From assembly GCA_019117525.1 (NCBI GenBank), contig DWZO01000064.1, positions 1 to 35,920 of the forward strand: a DNA stretch of 35,920 nt. The letters run 5' to 3'. Source of the DNA: Allocoprobacillus merdigallinarum (lineage in GTDB: Bacteria > Bacillota_I > Bacilli_A > Erysipelotrichales > Coprobacillaceae). Under the pieces are notes generated by a model. It saw nothing but the letters and a program-made list of their open reading frames with translations. It made no database searches and was not told the DNA's origin. The stretch's first letter is position 1. Every line of letters starts with the position of its first letter. Both the position numbers and the translations under genes were made by a program. This document shows, in pieces, positions 16,412-24,339 of the stretch.

Positions 16412-17438
16412 GTTGTTCACCTACCTTCATGGCACGCAGTTGCCCACATGCTCCATCAATATCACGTCCATGTTCTTTACGTAAAGTTACATTCATTTTT
16501 AGACGCAATAACTCACTTTTAAATGCCTCAACAGTTCCTTTATCTGACTGTTGATATCCATGTTCATCAACAGCATTATAAGGAATTAAATTGACATAGG
16601 CATTAAGCCCTCTGATGTAATGAGCTAACTGTCTGGCATGTTTTAATTCATCATTAACTCCCTTTAAAAGAATATATTCAAAAGTCACACGACGATTCGT
16701 CTGTTGAATATAATTTTCAATAGATTGTCGTAACTGTTCCATTGGATAACGCTTATTGATGGGCATTAATTGATCCCTAATTTCATTATTTGGTGCATGT
16801 AAAGAAATAGCTAAATTGGTTTGAATTCCTTCACTGGCATAACGTTCAATCTGATGACATAAACCACAAGTAGAAATTGTGATATGTCTAGCACCAATAG
16901 CCAAACCTTTAGGATGATTAATAATACGAACAAAATCCATGACAGCATCATAGTTATCAAAAGGTTCTCCCGTTCCCATGACAACGACATGACTGATTCT
17001 TTCCTGTGTATCTTGCATAACTGTCAGTACTTGATTGACCATTTCTCCAGCAGTCAGGTTTCTTTGTTTTTTTAATAAACCACTGGCACAAAAACGGCAT
17101 CCCATATTGCATCCCAACTGACTTGTGACACATAAACTTCTTCCATAATCATGAACCATTAATACCGTTTCAATAAAACCTCCATCTTCCAGTTGAAGAA
17201 GATATTTAATTGTTCCATCTTGAGAAACCTGTTTTGTTTCAATTTTCATTGGTCCAATCTGATAGATTTGAGATAATTTTTCTCTTAAATCTAATGATAA
17301 GTTATTCATCTGTTCAAACGATTGTACATTTTGACGATATAGCCACTCAAAGACTTGTGTTGCTCTAAATTTCTTTTCTCCAAGTTCTTTAAATTCTTCA
17401 ATCATCTGTTCTTGTGTATAATCATAAATTGATTTCAT
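16389..17438 (-). CDS. rlmN: Dual-specificity 23S rRNA/tRNA adenine-C2 methyltransferase RlmN
   Basis: A 349-aa radical-SAM enzyme that methylates C2 of A2503 in 23S rRNA and A37 in some tRNAs. The cluster motif CNMGCRFC gives C110, C114 and C117. GTGEPFDNY follows, and GACGQLR near the end supplies the methyl-carrying cysteine C331. The N-terminal accessory domain begins at about residue 1. The gene is 4 nt from rsmB. The short His-rich tail (HASHHEK) is unremarkable. Housekeeping assignment is firm; Cfr is less likely given the context and full conservation with RlmN motifs. Confidence 0.96.
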   Translation of the reverse strand: MKSIYDYTQEQMIEEFKELGEKKFRATQVFEWLYRQNVQSFEQMNNLSLDLREKLSQIYQIGPMKIETKQVSQDGTIKYLLQLEDGGFIETVLMVHDYGRSLCVTSQLGCNMGCRFCASGLLKKQRNLTAGEMVNQVLTVMQDTQERISHVVVMGTGEPFDNYDAVMDFVRIINHPKGLAIGARHITISTCGLCHQIERYASEGIQTNLAISLHAPNNEIRDQLMPINKRYPMEQLRQSIENYIQQTNRRVTFEYILLKGVNDELKHARQLAHYIRGLNAYVNLIPYNAVDEHGYQQSDKGTVEAFKSELLRLKMNVTLRKEHGRDIDGACGQLRAMKVGEQHASHHEK

Positions 17439-17442
17439 ATTT

Positions 17443-18690
17443 TCATTCCTTTTCTAATAGACACATATAAAAACCATCACTATGATACTGATATGGTAAA
17501 ATTGTTAATTCTTTTCTTTTCTTCATATCAGGATACTTTGTCATGAATTTTTCTATTTGTTTTTCATTTTCTTTTTTATTGAGTGTACATGTACTATATA
17601 CAATATTACCACCTTTTTTCAATAAAAAATATGCATTTTCTAATAATTTTTCTTGTATAGCTATCATTTCATCCATTGCCGAACTCTCATGATACTTAAT
17701 TTCAGGTTTTCTGGCAAGAACTCCCAATCCACTACATGGTGCATCACATAGAATTTTATCAAAAGACTCAGCTGGATACACATCTTTAAGCAAAGTAGAG
17801 TCACCTACATGTGTATGCACATTTTTAACTTTAAGGCGTTGTATTTGCTGTTGAACCAAATCTATTTTATGCGCATATAAATCATAAGCTTCAATTGATC
17901 CCTGATTATTCATAAGCATCGCTAAATGCGTTGTCTTGCTGCCAGGCGCACAACACATATCTAAAACATAATCACTTGCTTGAGGATTCAATAACCTGGC
18001 TACAAGTTGACTAGATTCATCCTGGATTGTCACATACCCCTTTATGAAAGCTTCATCAGAAGCAATATGATGTCCTGAATAATAAAGACCATCAGGTGAC
18101 AGTTTTGCTTCTTGCCACTTTGAATCTTTCAACAAAGCCTCTTTTGAAGTAAGCAATGTATTCACTCTCGCACAATGATGAGGCACTTCTAAAAAAGCAT
18201 GACAAATACGTTTTGTTTCTTCATAACCATATTGTTTATCAAACATTTTTACCAGCCATAATGGATGACTTGTTTCAATGGATATTCTTTCTAATGGGGG
18301 CAAATCATCCAACTGATAAGATGATTGAAAAGTCTTTTGTAAAATAGCATGGATAAAACGTGCAGTTTTCATCCCTTTTTTCTTTTTAGCTAATTCTACA
18401 GCTTCATTAATAATAGCATAATCTGGAATAGAATCCATCATTTCATGCTGATAAAGACTCATCAGTAAAAGCATCTTTTCATATGTTTTAACACGCATAT
18501 GAAGATGTGGCTTTAATATATATTCCAATAACAACATATTTTGAACTGTTCCATAAACAACTCTTGTAATAAAATCTTTTTGTTGTCGTGTTAAATCATA
18601 ACGATTAAAATAGGCATTAATAGTTAGATTTAAATAACTTTTATCTTGTTTAAATTTTAATAATATTTCTAATGCTATCTGTCTTTCCAT
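17443..18690 (-). CDS. rsmB: 16S rRNA m5C967 methyltransferase RsmB
   Basis: A 415-aa two-domain enzyme. The N-terminal NusB-like helical domain (about 1-130) binds RNA. The Rossmann methyltransferase carries the SAM motif LDMCCAPGSKT (243-253), the motif IV cysteine C319 (DAPCSG) and the nucleophilic C368 (STCT). This pair of cysteines is diagnostic for RNA m5C enzymes. It starts 2 nt downstream of priA and ends 4 nt before rlmN, the order seen in Bacillus (priA-def-fmt-rsmB-rlmN) but without def and fmt. It is slightly short (Bacillus about 447 aa). Confidence 0.95.
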   Translation of the reverse strand: MERQIALEILLKFKQDKSYLNLTINAYFNRYDLTRQQKDFITRVVYGTVQNMLLLEYILKPHLHMRVKTYEKMLLLMSLYQHEMMDSIPDYAIINEAVELAKKKKGMKTARFIHAILQKTFQSSYQLDDLPPLERISIETSHPLWLVKMFDKQYGYEETKRICHAFLEVPHHCARVNTLLTSKEALLKDSKWQEAKLSPDGLYYSGHHIASDEAFIKGYVTIQDESSQLVARLLNPQASDYVLDMCCAPGSKTTHLAMLMNNQGSIEAYDLYAHKIDLVQQQIQRLKVKNVHTHVGDSTLLKDVYPAESFDKILCDAPCSGLGVLARKPEIKYHESSAMDEMIAIQEKLLENAYFLLKKGGNIVYSTCTLNKKENEKQIEKFMTKYPDMKKRKELTILPYQYHSDGFYMCLLEKE

Positions 18691-18692
18691 AA

Positions 18693-20879
18693 TTATATTT
18701 GTGAGTATGGATTAAAATCACAAACGATCCTTACCTTTCCTTTCTGTTGTTTATTATAATAATCATTCATAACGCATAAAGCCTCATAAATATCTTGTGA
18801 ATGTAAAAATTTAACAAGTATACGTTCTCGATAAATATCCTGCATTTTATAGATTGCACTTCTAGCCGGACCTAAAATAACGGTTTGTTGACTATGTGCC
18901 AATAAATAATTTTTAACATCTATCGCAACACTATGTATAAGTTCCTCATGAGGCGATTGAATCAAAATGCTGACCATATGGCAATATGGCGGATATTTGG
19001 CTTTTTGACGATATTGCATTTCCTGGTGAAAGAAAGCAATATAATCATGTTTGGCAGCACAAGTAATGGCATAATGTTCTGGATTATATGTTTGAATAAT
19101 AACATGTCCTTGTTTTTGTCCTCTTCCACTTCGCCCAGATACCTGACACAAAAGCTGAAAAGTTCTCTCACTGGCACGAAAATCTGGAATATTCAAACTC
19201 AAATCAGCATTTAAAACACCAACAAATGTGACATCTTCAAAATCCAATCCTTTCGCAATCATTTGTGTGCCTAATAAAATATTTCCTTCCTTATTTCTAA
19301 ATCTTTCAAGTAATTTCAAATGCCCATTTTTTTGACGGGTTGTATCCACATCATAGCGAATCACTTTAGCTCCACAAAAAATCTTCTCTATTTCCTCTTC
19401 AATTTTCTGCGTTCCATAACCCACACTCTTTAAATGCGTTGAACCACAGTGAGGACAAACATGAGGATAATCTATCATATATTCACAATAATGACATTTT
19501 AATTTATGCTCACTGCGATGATCAGTTAAAGTGACATCACAGTGCGGGCATTTTAATACTTCTCCACAATCCTGACATTGTACATAAGAAGCATAACCTC
19601 TTTTATTTAATAACAAAATAACCTGTTCACCTTTATCAATTGTCTGTTGAATACTTTGTTTCATTTTTCTGGAAAATAATGAATAATTACGCTGACGTGT
19701 TTCTTGAATCATATCCACTATTTCTACTTGTGGTAATGGTTTTTGATTAATACGCTCAGGTAATTCATATAAATCATAAACTCCTTTTAAAGCTCTGGCA
19801 TAGCTTTCCAAGGATGGAGTTGCACTTCCCAAAACAACACTGGCATGATGCGTTTTCGCACGCATTTTAGCAATTTGTGAGGTTAAATAACGCGGCTTTG
19901 CTTCTTGTTTATAGCTGGCATCATGCTCTTCATCTAGAATAATTATGCCTATATTTTCTAATGGCGCAAAGACTGCAGATCTGGCGCCCACAACTATTTT
20001 AACTTCCTGACGTTTGATGCGACGATACTCATCATATTTTTCACCTTGTGATAAACGGGAATGCAAAATCGCAACCTGATTGCCAAAACGTTGTCTAAAA
20101 ACTTCTACCATCATAGGCGTTAATGAAATTTCTGGAACCAGCATCATAACAGACTTATTTTGTTGAATATAATGAGCAGCTAAAGCTAAATAAACTTCAG
20201 TTTTCCCAGATCCTGTAACACCGTGTAATAAAGCAACTCTCCCTTGATGAGCCAAAATCCCATCCACAACTTTTTGTTGCTGTGTTGTTAATTGAATATG
20301 TTTTGATTGATGTTCAATTGAAAATGGCTGACGATAAACTTCTTTTTCAACAATTTCAATACATCCCTGTTTTTTTAAATTATCAAGCAAAGCTCGACTG
20401 TATAGAATATCCTTAACAGGAATATCTGGATGTTCTTGTAAAAAAGCCATACATTCCTGTTGTTTGATTGTTTTGGCATAAGTTCCTTCAACAAGGTGAA
20501 CAACCTGTTGTGTTTTGATACCTACTGTTTGGTGAGTACTCGGTTTTAATTGCGTTGGCAACATCGCCTGCAAACATGATATACGTGGGGATAATGTCAT
20601 ACGTGATAACTGATTAGCCAATGTCTGTAACTCTTCATTTAATAACGGTTCTTCATCAATAACATCTAAAATATATTGATAGCGAAAACCAGCACGTTGT
20701 TCTAATTCTGACTTTGAAAAATGTGTTTCTTCAACATTTTCAACATAACCAATAATTTTTTGATAACCGAAACGAATCCATACACGTACACCTACAAGCA
20801 ATGATTTTTCACTCAAATAATCAAATGTTGTATCCAGTGCATGTACAGGATGTTCAACTAACACTTTGACAATATACAT
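18693..20879 (-). CDS. priA: Primosomal protein N' (replication restart helicase PriA)
   Basis: A 728-aa 3'-5' superfamily 2 helicase that reloads the replisome at stalled forks. The N-terminal 3'-DNA-binding domain begins VKVLVEHPVHALD. The helicase core has GVTGSGKTE (220-228), DEEH (316-319) and GSATPS (351-356). Eight zinc-binding cysteines (C435, C438, C444, C447, C462, C465, C475, C478) lie between the two helicase lobes, as expected. The helicase C-lobe has LLGTQMIAKGLDF and QVSGRSGRG. It is first in the nine-gene operon and has its own extended -10 promoter (20902-20910). Confidence 0.97.
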   Translation of the reverse strand: MYIVKVLVEHPVHALDTTFDYLSEKSLLVGVRVWIRFGYQKIIGYVENVEETHFSKSELEQRAGFRYQYILDVIDEEPLLNEELQTLANQLSRMTLSPRISCLQAMLPTQLKPSTHQTVGIKTQQVVHLVEGTYAKTIKQQECMAFLQEHPDIPVKDILYSRALLDNLKKQGCIEIVEKEVYRQPFSIEHQSKHIQLTTQQQKVVDGILAHQGRVALLHGVTGSGKTEVYLALAAHYIQQNKSVMMLVPEISLTPMMVEVFRQRFGNQVAILHSRLSQGEKYDEYRRIKRQEVKIVVGARSAVFAPLENIGIIILDEEHDASYKQEAKPRYLTSQIAKMRAKTHHASVVLGSATPSLESYARALKGVYDLYELPERINQKPLPQVEIVDMIQETRQRNYSLFSRKMKQSIQQTIDKGEQVILLLNKRGYASYVQCQDCGEVLKCPHCDVTLTDHRSEHKLKCHYCEYMIDYPHVCPHCGSTHLKSVGYGTQKIEEEIEKIFCGAKVIRYDVDTTRQKNGHLKLLERFRNKEGNILLGTQMIAKGLDFEDVTFVGVLNADLSLNIPDFRASERTFQLLCQVSGRSGRGQKQGHVIIQTYNPEHYAITCAAKHDYIAFFHQEMQYRQKAKYPPYCHMVSILIQSPHEELIHSVAIDVKNYLLAHSQQTVILGPARSAIYKMQDIYRERILVKFLHSQDIYEALCVMNDYYNKQQKGKVRIVCDFNPYSQI

Positions 20880-20901
20880 ATCCTCACCTGCCTATTGCAC
20901 T

Positions 20902-20910
20902 ATTCTATCA
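20902..20910 (-). promoter_or_regulatory. Extended -10 promoter of the priA operon
   Basis: The minus strand reads TGATAGAATAG (TGn plus TAGAAT), about 16 nt upstream of the priA ribosome-binding region. The A-rich stretch before it has no clear -35. The core is identical to the rsmE promoter. Confidence 0.5.
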
Positions 20911-20957
20911 TAAATTTACTTTTTTTAAAATAATTCCAAGTTCTTTTTCATTTATAA

Positions 20958-20980
20958 AGGACAGTCTTCATGACTGTCCT
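20958..20980 (-). terminator. Hairpin at the end of the deaminase gene, containing its stop
   Basis: Perfect 9-bp stem AGGACAGTC/GACTGTCCT (20958-20966 and 20972-20980) with a 5-nt loop. The gene's TAG is in the stem. The T-run after it (TTTATAAAT) is poor, so termination may be partial. Confidence 0.65.
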
Positions 20981-21410
20981 ATTGATTTCCATTTTGATAT
21001 CTCTCTTCTCCCCACCATAAAGGCAAAAGTTCCTTTAAAGTCACAGTTTCTCTCGTATCAAAATCGACCATAATTTCCATATCCTGATTTTTTTCATTCA
21101 ATTGCATAAAAAACTCACGACAAGCTCCACAAGGCATCCCACTCCCGCCTCCATATGGAGGACAATCACGAAAAGCAATCATTCTTTTCACAATAGTCTG
21201 TTGACTTTGCATATACATATTCAATGCCGCAACTCTTTCAGCACATAAATCTAACACTCCACTACAGCTTTCTATACAAAATCCAGTATATATTTCACCA
21301 TTTTCACTTTCCAAAGCACAAACGACATGATGTGCATAAATAAATGGTGAAACTTCATGAGGTTGATATTGTTCCTTAGCTTTCAAATACATTTTTTCCC
21401 AGATATCCAT
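20979..21410 (-). CDS. Cytidine deaminase-like protein
   Basis: A 143-aa zinc deaminase. C-A-E (56-58) and PCGACRE (93-99) are the zinc and catalytic motifs of the CDA fold, giving the glutamate proton shuttle E58 and ligands C56, C94 and C97. The segment before the first motif reads CIESCSGVLDLCAER rather than the usual NVENASYGLTNCAER, so the substrate may be a cytidine-like nucleoside but a blasticidin-S-type deaminase is possible. I therefore leave the symbol blank. The gene starts 3 nt after the zinc-ribbon gene, with GGAGG 11 nt before the ATG. It is separated from priA by its own terminator. Confidence 0.85.
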   Translation of the reverse strand: MDIWEKMYLKAKEQYQPHEVSPFIYAHHVVCALESENGEIYTGFCIESCSGVLDLCAERVAALNMYMQSQQTIVKRMIAFRDCPPYGGGSGMPCGACREFFMQLNEKNQDMEIMVDFDTRETVTLKELLPLWWGEERYQNGNQ

Positions 21411-21413
21411 AAT

Positions 21414-21617
21414 TTACAATTCCTCCATCTTTTTGAGATCATCATCATGGACATATGTTTCCACATAACCACATTTTTTACAAATATATTGTTCAACCTT
21501 TAGCTTACGATCATCAACAACAATATCCTGATAAGCATTACGTCTGAAAACCCCTTTAGCTGGAACATAAAGAATATCCTGACTTTGACACTTAGGACAA
21601 CATTGATTCTTTTTCAT
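21414..21617 (-). CDS. Small zinc-ribbon protein
   Basis: A 67-aa protein with two CxxC pairs (C7/C10 in CCPKC and C46/C49 in CKKC), forming a classic four-cysteine zinc ribbon. The short acidic tail ends DDDLKKMEEL. Function is unknown; such proteins bind nucleic acid or act as partner subunits. ATG 21617 is chosen over an upstream ATG (21635) because AGGAGG lies 6 nt before it. A TTGACA-N18-CATAAT promoter lies at 21646-21675. It appears to be cotranscribed with the deaminase-like gene. Confidence 0.82.
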   Translation of the reverse strand: MKKNQCCPKCQSQDILYVPAKGVFRRNAYQDIVVDDRKLKVEQYICKKCGYVETYVHDDDLKKMEEL

Positions 21618-21645
21618 AAGATACCTCCTATACATTCTTAAAAAT

Positions 21646-21675
21646 ATTATGTCATAAAAATGAAAACCCTGTCAA
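21646..21675 (-). promoter_or_regulatory. Sigma-A promoter of the zinc-ribbon/deaminase pair
   Basis: Minus-strand -35 TTGACA (plus 21670-21675), 18-nt spacer, -10 CATAAT (plus 21646-21651). It lies between the gmk terminator and the ribosome-binding site. Confidence 0.62.
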
Positions 21676-21687
21676 TTCTTTTCTCAA

Positions 21688-21711
21688 ACAAAAAAACACC
21701 ATAAGGTGCTT
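21688..21711 (-). terminator. Intrinsic terminator of gmk
   Basis: On the minus strand AAGCACC pairs with GGTGTTT (plus 21705-21711 and 21694-21700, one G-T pair) over a 4-nt loop, then continues into T's. The stem starts at the last base of the gmk stop codon. Confidence 0.78.
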
Positions 21712-22271
21712 TATAAATTTTCTTTAATAATTTTAGCAATTTTTTCTTTTGCAGCAACAACATCATCATTTTCAACAACATACTTATATTCGTCTTTTGT
21801 TGCAATTTCTTTTCTTGCTTTTGCAAGTCTTTCTTGAACGATACTTTCTTCTTCAGTACGACGTCCACGAATACGACGTTCCAATTCTTCAAGTGATGGG
21901 GGTACTAAGAAAATGGTTAAAGCATGAGGACATTTTGCCATCACCTGCAAAGCACCCTGAACTTCAATTTCCAATACAACGTTTTTCCCTTCACTTAATA
22001 ATTGATCAACATAAAATTGAGGTGTCCCATAATAGTTTCCAACAAACTGAGCATATTCAAGCAATTCACCTTTTTCAATTTTCTCTTTGAATTCTTCTTC
22101 ACTCACAAAGAAATAATCAATTCCCTCTTTTTCAGTTGGACGAGGTTTTCTTGTTGTCATAGATATAGAATAAGCTAAATTTAAACTCTCATCTTTAAAA
22201 AGTTCCTGACGAACTGTTCCTTTCCCAACACCACTTGGACCACTTAGAATGATTAAAAGCCCCTTTTTCAA
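21711..22271 (-). CDS. gmk: Guanylate kinase
   Basis: A 186-aa kinase converting GMP and ATP to GDP and ADP. The P-loop GPSGVGKG (11-18) and the GMP-binding TTRKPRP and DYFF are present. The start is taken as TTG 22271, giving MKKGLLIILSGPSG, the usual N-terminus, with AGGTGG 8 nt upstream. A farther TTG (22295) falls within the predicted -10 and cannot be translated from this promoter. In Bacillus gmk begins the gmk-rpoZ-coaBC-priA cluster; here it stands alone, between a divergent rqcH and its own terminator. Confidence 0.95.
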   Translation of the reverse strand: MKKGLLIILSGPSGVGKGTVRQELFKDESLNLAYSISMTTRKPRPTEKEGIDYFFVSEEEFKEKIEKGELLEYAQFVGNYYGTPQFYVDQLLSEGKNVVLEIEVQGALQVMAKCPHALTIFLVPPSLEELERRIRGRRTEEESIVQERLAKARKEIATKDEYKYVVENDDVVAAKEKIAKIIKENL

Positions 22272-22294
22272 TCTCTCCACCACCTTTTGAAACA

Positions 22295-22323
22295 ATGTTA
22301 CATGAATGAAACATTAATGTCAA
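22295..22323 (-). promoter_or_regulatory. Sigma-A promoter of gmk
   Basis: Minus-strand -35 TTGACA (plus 22318-22323), 17-nt spacer, -10 TAACAT (plus 22295-22300). The predicted transcription start is about 22288, upstream of the TTG start at 22271. Confidence 0.65.
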
Positions 22324-22337
22324 TTCTTTTTGAAATA

Positions 22338-22346
22338 TGTTATACT
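22338..22346 (+). promoter_or_regulatory. Extended -10 promoter of rqcH
   Basis: TGTTATACT (TGn plus TATACT) about 19 nt before the rqcH start. No strong -35 is seen. It diverges from the gmk promoter. Confidence 0.55.
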
Positions 22347-22364
22347 ATTTATCGGTGATGAAAT

Positions 22365-24005
22365 ATGGCTTATGACGGAATTATGCTATCTCGTGTTGTA
22401 GAACAACTACAAAATCAATTAACACGAGGAAAAATTAATAAAATCTATCAAATTTCTCAATATGAACTTTTATTTCATATTCGTTCACAAAGAGAAAATT
22501 TCAAATTATTGATTTCAATACATCCTGTATATGCAAGAATTCAATTAACCCAATTATCTTATCCAACTCCAGCCAGCCCTAATGCTTTAACAATGCTTTT
22601 GAGAAAGCATCTGGAAGGAGCTTATATTGAAAAGATTTCTCAGATTCAACTCGATCGTATTGTAGATATTGAACTGATTGGTGTAAATGAACTCAAAGAT
22701 ACTGTCAAATATCATCTCTATCTAGAAATCATGGGTAAACATTCTAATGCAATCTTGACATATGACAACAATAAAATCATTGATTGTTTAAAACGTGTTT
22801 CTCCCGCTATGAGTGCTCGTATTTTACAGCCTGGAGCAACTTATAATCAACCCCCTTTAATTGAAAAGAAAAATCCTTTTACAAGTGAATGGATGGAAAC
22901 AGATAATCTGACAAAAACTTATCAAGGGTTTTCTCCTGAACTCTCAAAAGAAGTTCTTTATCGTATCCATCATGGAGAAACTTTTCAAGACATTATTCAA
23001 TTATTACGACACTCACAAAATATCTATATCCACAAATATCAAGATAAGGAATATTTTCATATTATTCCTTTAACGCATCTACAGTGTAACGGAGAAATAT
23101 ATCCTCTATTTGGTGGTTTAGATAAACACTATGATTTAATCGATGAAAAAGATCGTATCAAGCAACAGACATCTGATTTAGCAAAATTTATTCAAAATGA
23201 ATATCAAAGAAACATCAATAAACTTAATAAATTAAAACAAACTCTTTTTGAATCACAAAACAGTGATGATTTACGCATTAAAGGTGATCTTTTATTTGCT
23301 AATCTCCATTTGATTTCTAAAGGACAAAAAGAAGTTACTGTTGAAAATTATTATGATGGTAGTATGATGACTATCGCTTTAGATGAAAGATATGATGGTA
23401 AAACAAATGCAAATAAGTATTATGCAAAATACCAAAAAGCCAAAAAAGCTTTAACGCATCTTCAAGAACAGATAAATATTGTCGAAAATGAAATTCTTTA
23501 TTTTGATAGTCTTATCACACTGATGGAAAATGCTTCTTATTATGATGCATTAGAAATGAAAGAAGAATTAGAAAATTTAGGTTATTTGAAAAAGAAAAAA
23601 ACCAAACAGGTGCATCGACCAAAAAAATTGCATATTGAACAATATCTTACTAAAGACAATATACAAATCTATGTAGGTAAGAATAACCTGCAAAACGATT
23701 ATCTTACCTTTAAGATGGCTTCTAAAAATGATATGTGGTTTCATGTCAAGGACATGCCTGGAAGCCATGTCATTGTGCATAGTCAGAATCTAGATGAATA
23801 TACCATTCGTTTAGCAAGTCAAATAGCTGCTTATTTTTCCAAAGGTAAACACAGTTCTTCAGTTCCTGTCAATTATACCTTGGTTAAAACGCTAAAAAAG
23901 CCACAGGGTGCTAAACCGGGACAAGTGATACTTTCACATTACTCAACGATTTACATTGATCCTGATGAAACTATTTTTAACGACATGAGAAAGGTGAATT
24001 CATAG
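22365..24005 (+). CDS. rqcH: Rqc2 homolog RqcH (NFACT protein)
   Basis: A 546-aa ribosome quality-control factor. On obstructed 50S subunits it recruits tRNA-Ala and directs C-terminal alanine tailing of stalled chains. The N-terminal NFACT-N domain contains the conserved DR pair at D97/R98 (QLDRIVDIE). A helix-hairpin-helix region and a coiled-coil middle (about 280-390) follow. The C-terminal NFACT-R domain shows KNDMWFHVKDMPGSHV and later KPGQVILSHYSTIYIDPDE. Older annotation calls this fibronectin-binding protein FbpA. GGTGATG lies before ATG 22365. Its 3' end overlaps the convergent CotD-like gene by 29 nt. Confidence 0.95.
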   Translation: MAYDGIMLSRVVEQLQNQLTRGKINKIYQISQYELLFHIRSQRENFKLLISIHPVYARIQLTQLSYPTPASPNALTMLLRKHLEGAYIEKISQIQLDRIVDIELIGVNELKDTVKYHLYLEIMGKHSNAILTYDNNKIIDCLKRVSPAMSARILQPGATYNQPPLIEKKNPFTSEWMETDNLTKTYQGFSPELSKEVLYRIHHGETFQDIIQLLRHSQNIYIHKYQDKEYFHIIPLTHLQCNGEIYPLFGGLDKHYDLIDEKDRIKQQTSDLAKFIQNEYQRNINKLNKLKQTLFESQNSDDLRIKGDLLFANLHLISKGQKEVTVENYYDGSMMTIALDERYDGKTNANKYYAKYQKAKKALTHLQEQINIVENEILYFDSLITLMENASYYDALEMKEELENLGYLKKKKTKQVHRPKKLHIEQYLTKDNIQIYVGKNNLQNDYLTFKMASKNDMWFHVKDMPGSHVIVHSQNLDEYTIRLASQIAAYFSKGKHSSSVPVNYTLVKTLKKPQGAKPGQVILSHYSTIYIDPDETIFNDMRKVNS

Positions 24006-24267
24006 AGTTCATATTTGGAGCATTGACAAATGTTTGCTCATAAACAGGATAAAATACTGGATAATACATGCAATGGTTGACACGACGACATTCAATTGGA
24101 CAAATCACAGGCTGAGCAACAGGTGTAATTTGATTTGTCACACAAACTCTTCTAGGAGCTACTAAAGGTTGTGGACGTGGACAACCATTGACACTTCCAA
24201 AATTCATTTGTTGTCCTTGACATGAACATGAATTCATATTTTGACAACCACAAGATTGTTGAAACAT
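23977..24267 (-). CDS. CotD-like spore coat protein
   Basis: A 96-aa, cysteine-rich (10 Cys) protein. The N-terminal half is Cys/Gln/Asn/Met-rich and the C-terminal half has PVAQPVICPIECRRVNHCMYY then PVFYPVYEQTFVNA. The block P-V-x-x-P-x-x-x-RRVNH followed by a Tyr/Pro-rich YP-x-FYPV-YEQ run recalls the CotD family of inner-coat proteins (RxVNH motif). The start is fixed by AAGGAGGG 7 nt before ATG 24267; a much longer frame (to 24447) lacks a ribosome-binding site and overlaps pgeF. A sigma-K-like promoter lies upstream (24288-24316). Homology is by motif memory only, so the function is inferred. Confidence 0.72.
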   Translation of the reverse strand: MFQQSCGCQNMNSCSCQGQQMNFGSVNGCPRPQPLVAPRRVCVTNQITPVAQPVICPIECRRVNHCMYYPVFYPVYEQTFVNAPNMNSMNSPFSCR

Positions 24268-24287
24268 AATTAATCCCTCCTTCACTT

Positions 24288-24316
24288 TAATGTATGTTAT
24301 ATTTTTAAAAGAGGTA
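24288..24316 (-). promoter_or_regulatory. Candidate mother-cell sigma (sigma-K/E-like) promoter of the CotD-like gene
   Basis: Minus-strand -10 CATACATTA (plus 24288-24296) fits CATAnnnTA, with TACC (plus 24313-24316) exactly 16 nt upstream as a possible -35 (consensus mACm). No good sigma-A -35 accompanies it. Inference from consensus only. Confidence 0.4.
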
Positions 24317-24339
24317 GGGCAAATGAAAGGAGTTTTATA

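Noticed and set aside
21647..21892. 81-aa minus-strand frame rich in lysine
   Set aside because: It is the out-of-frame reading of gmk's 3' end plus terminator; gmk has the conserved motifs.
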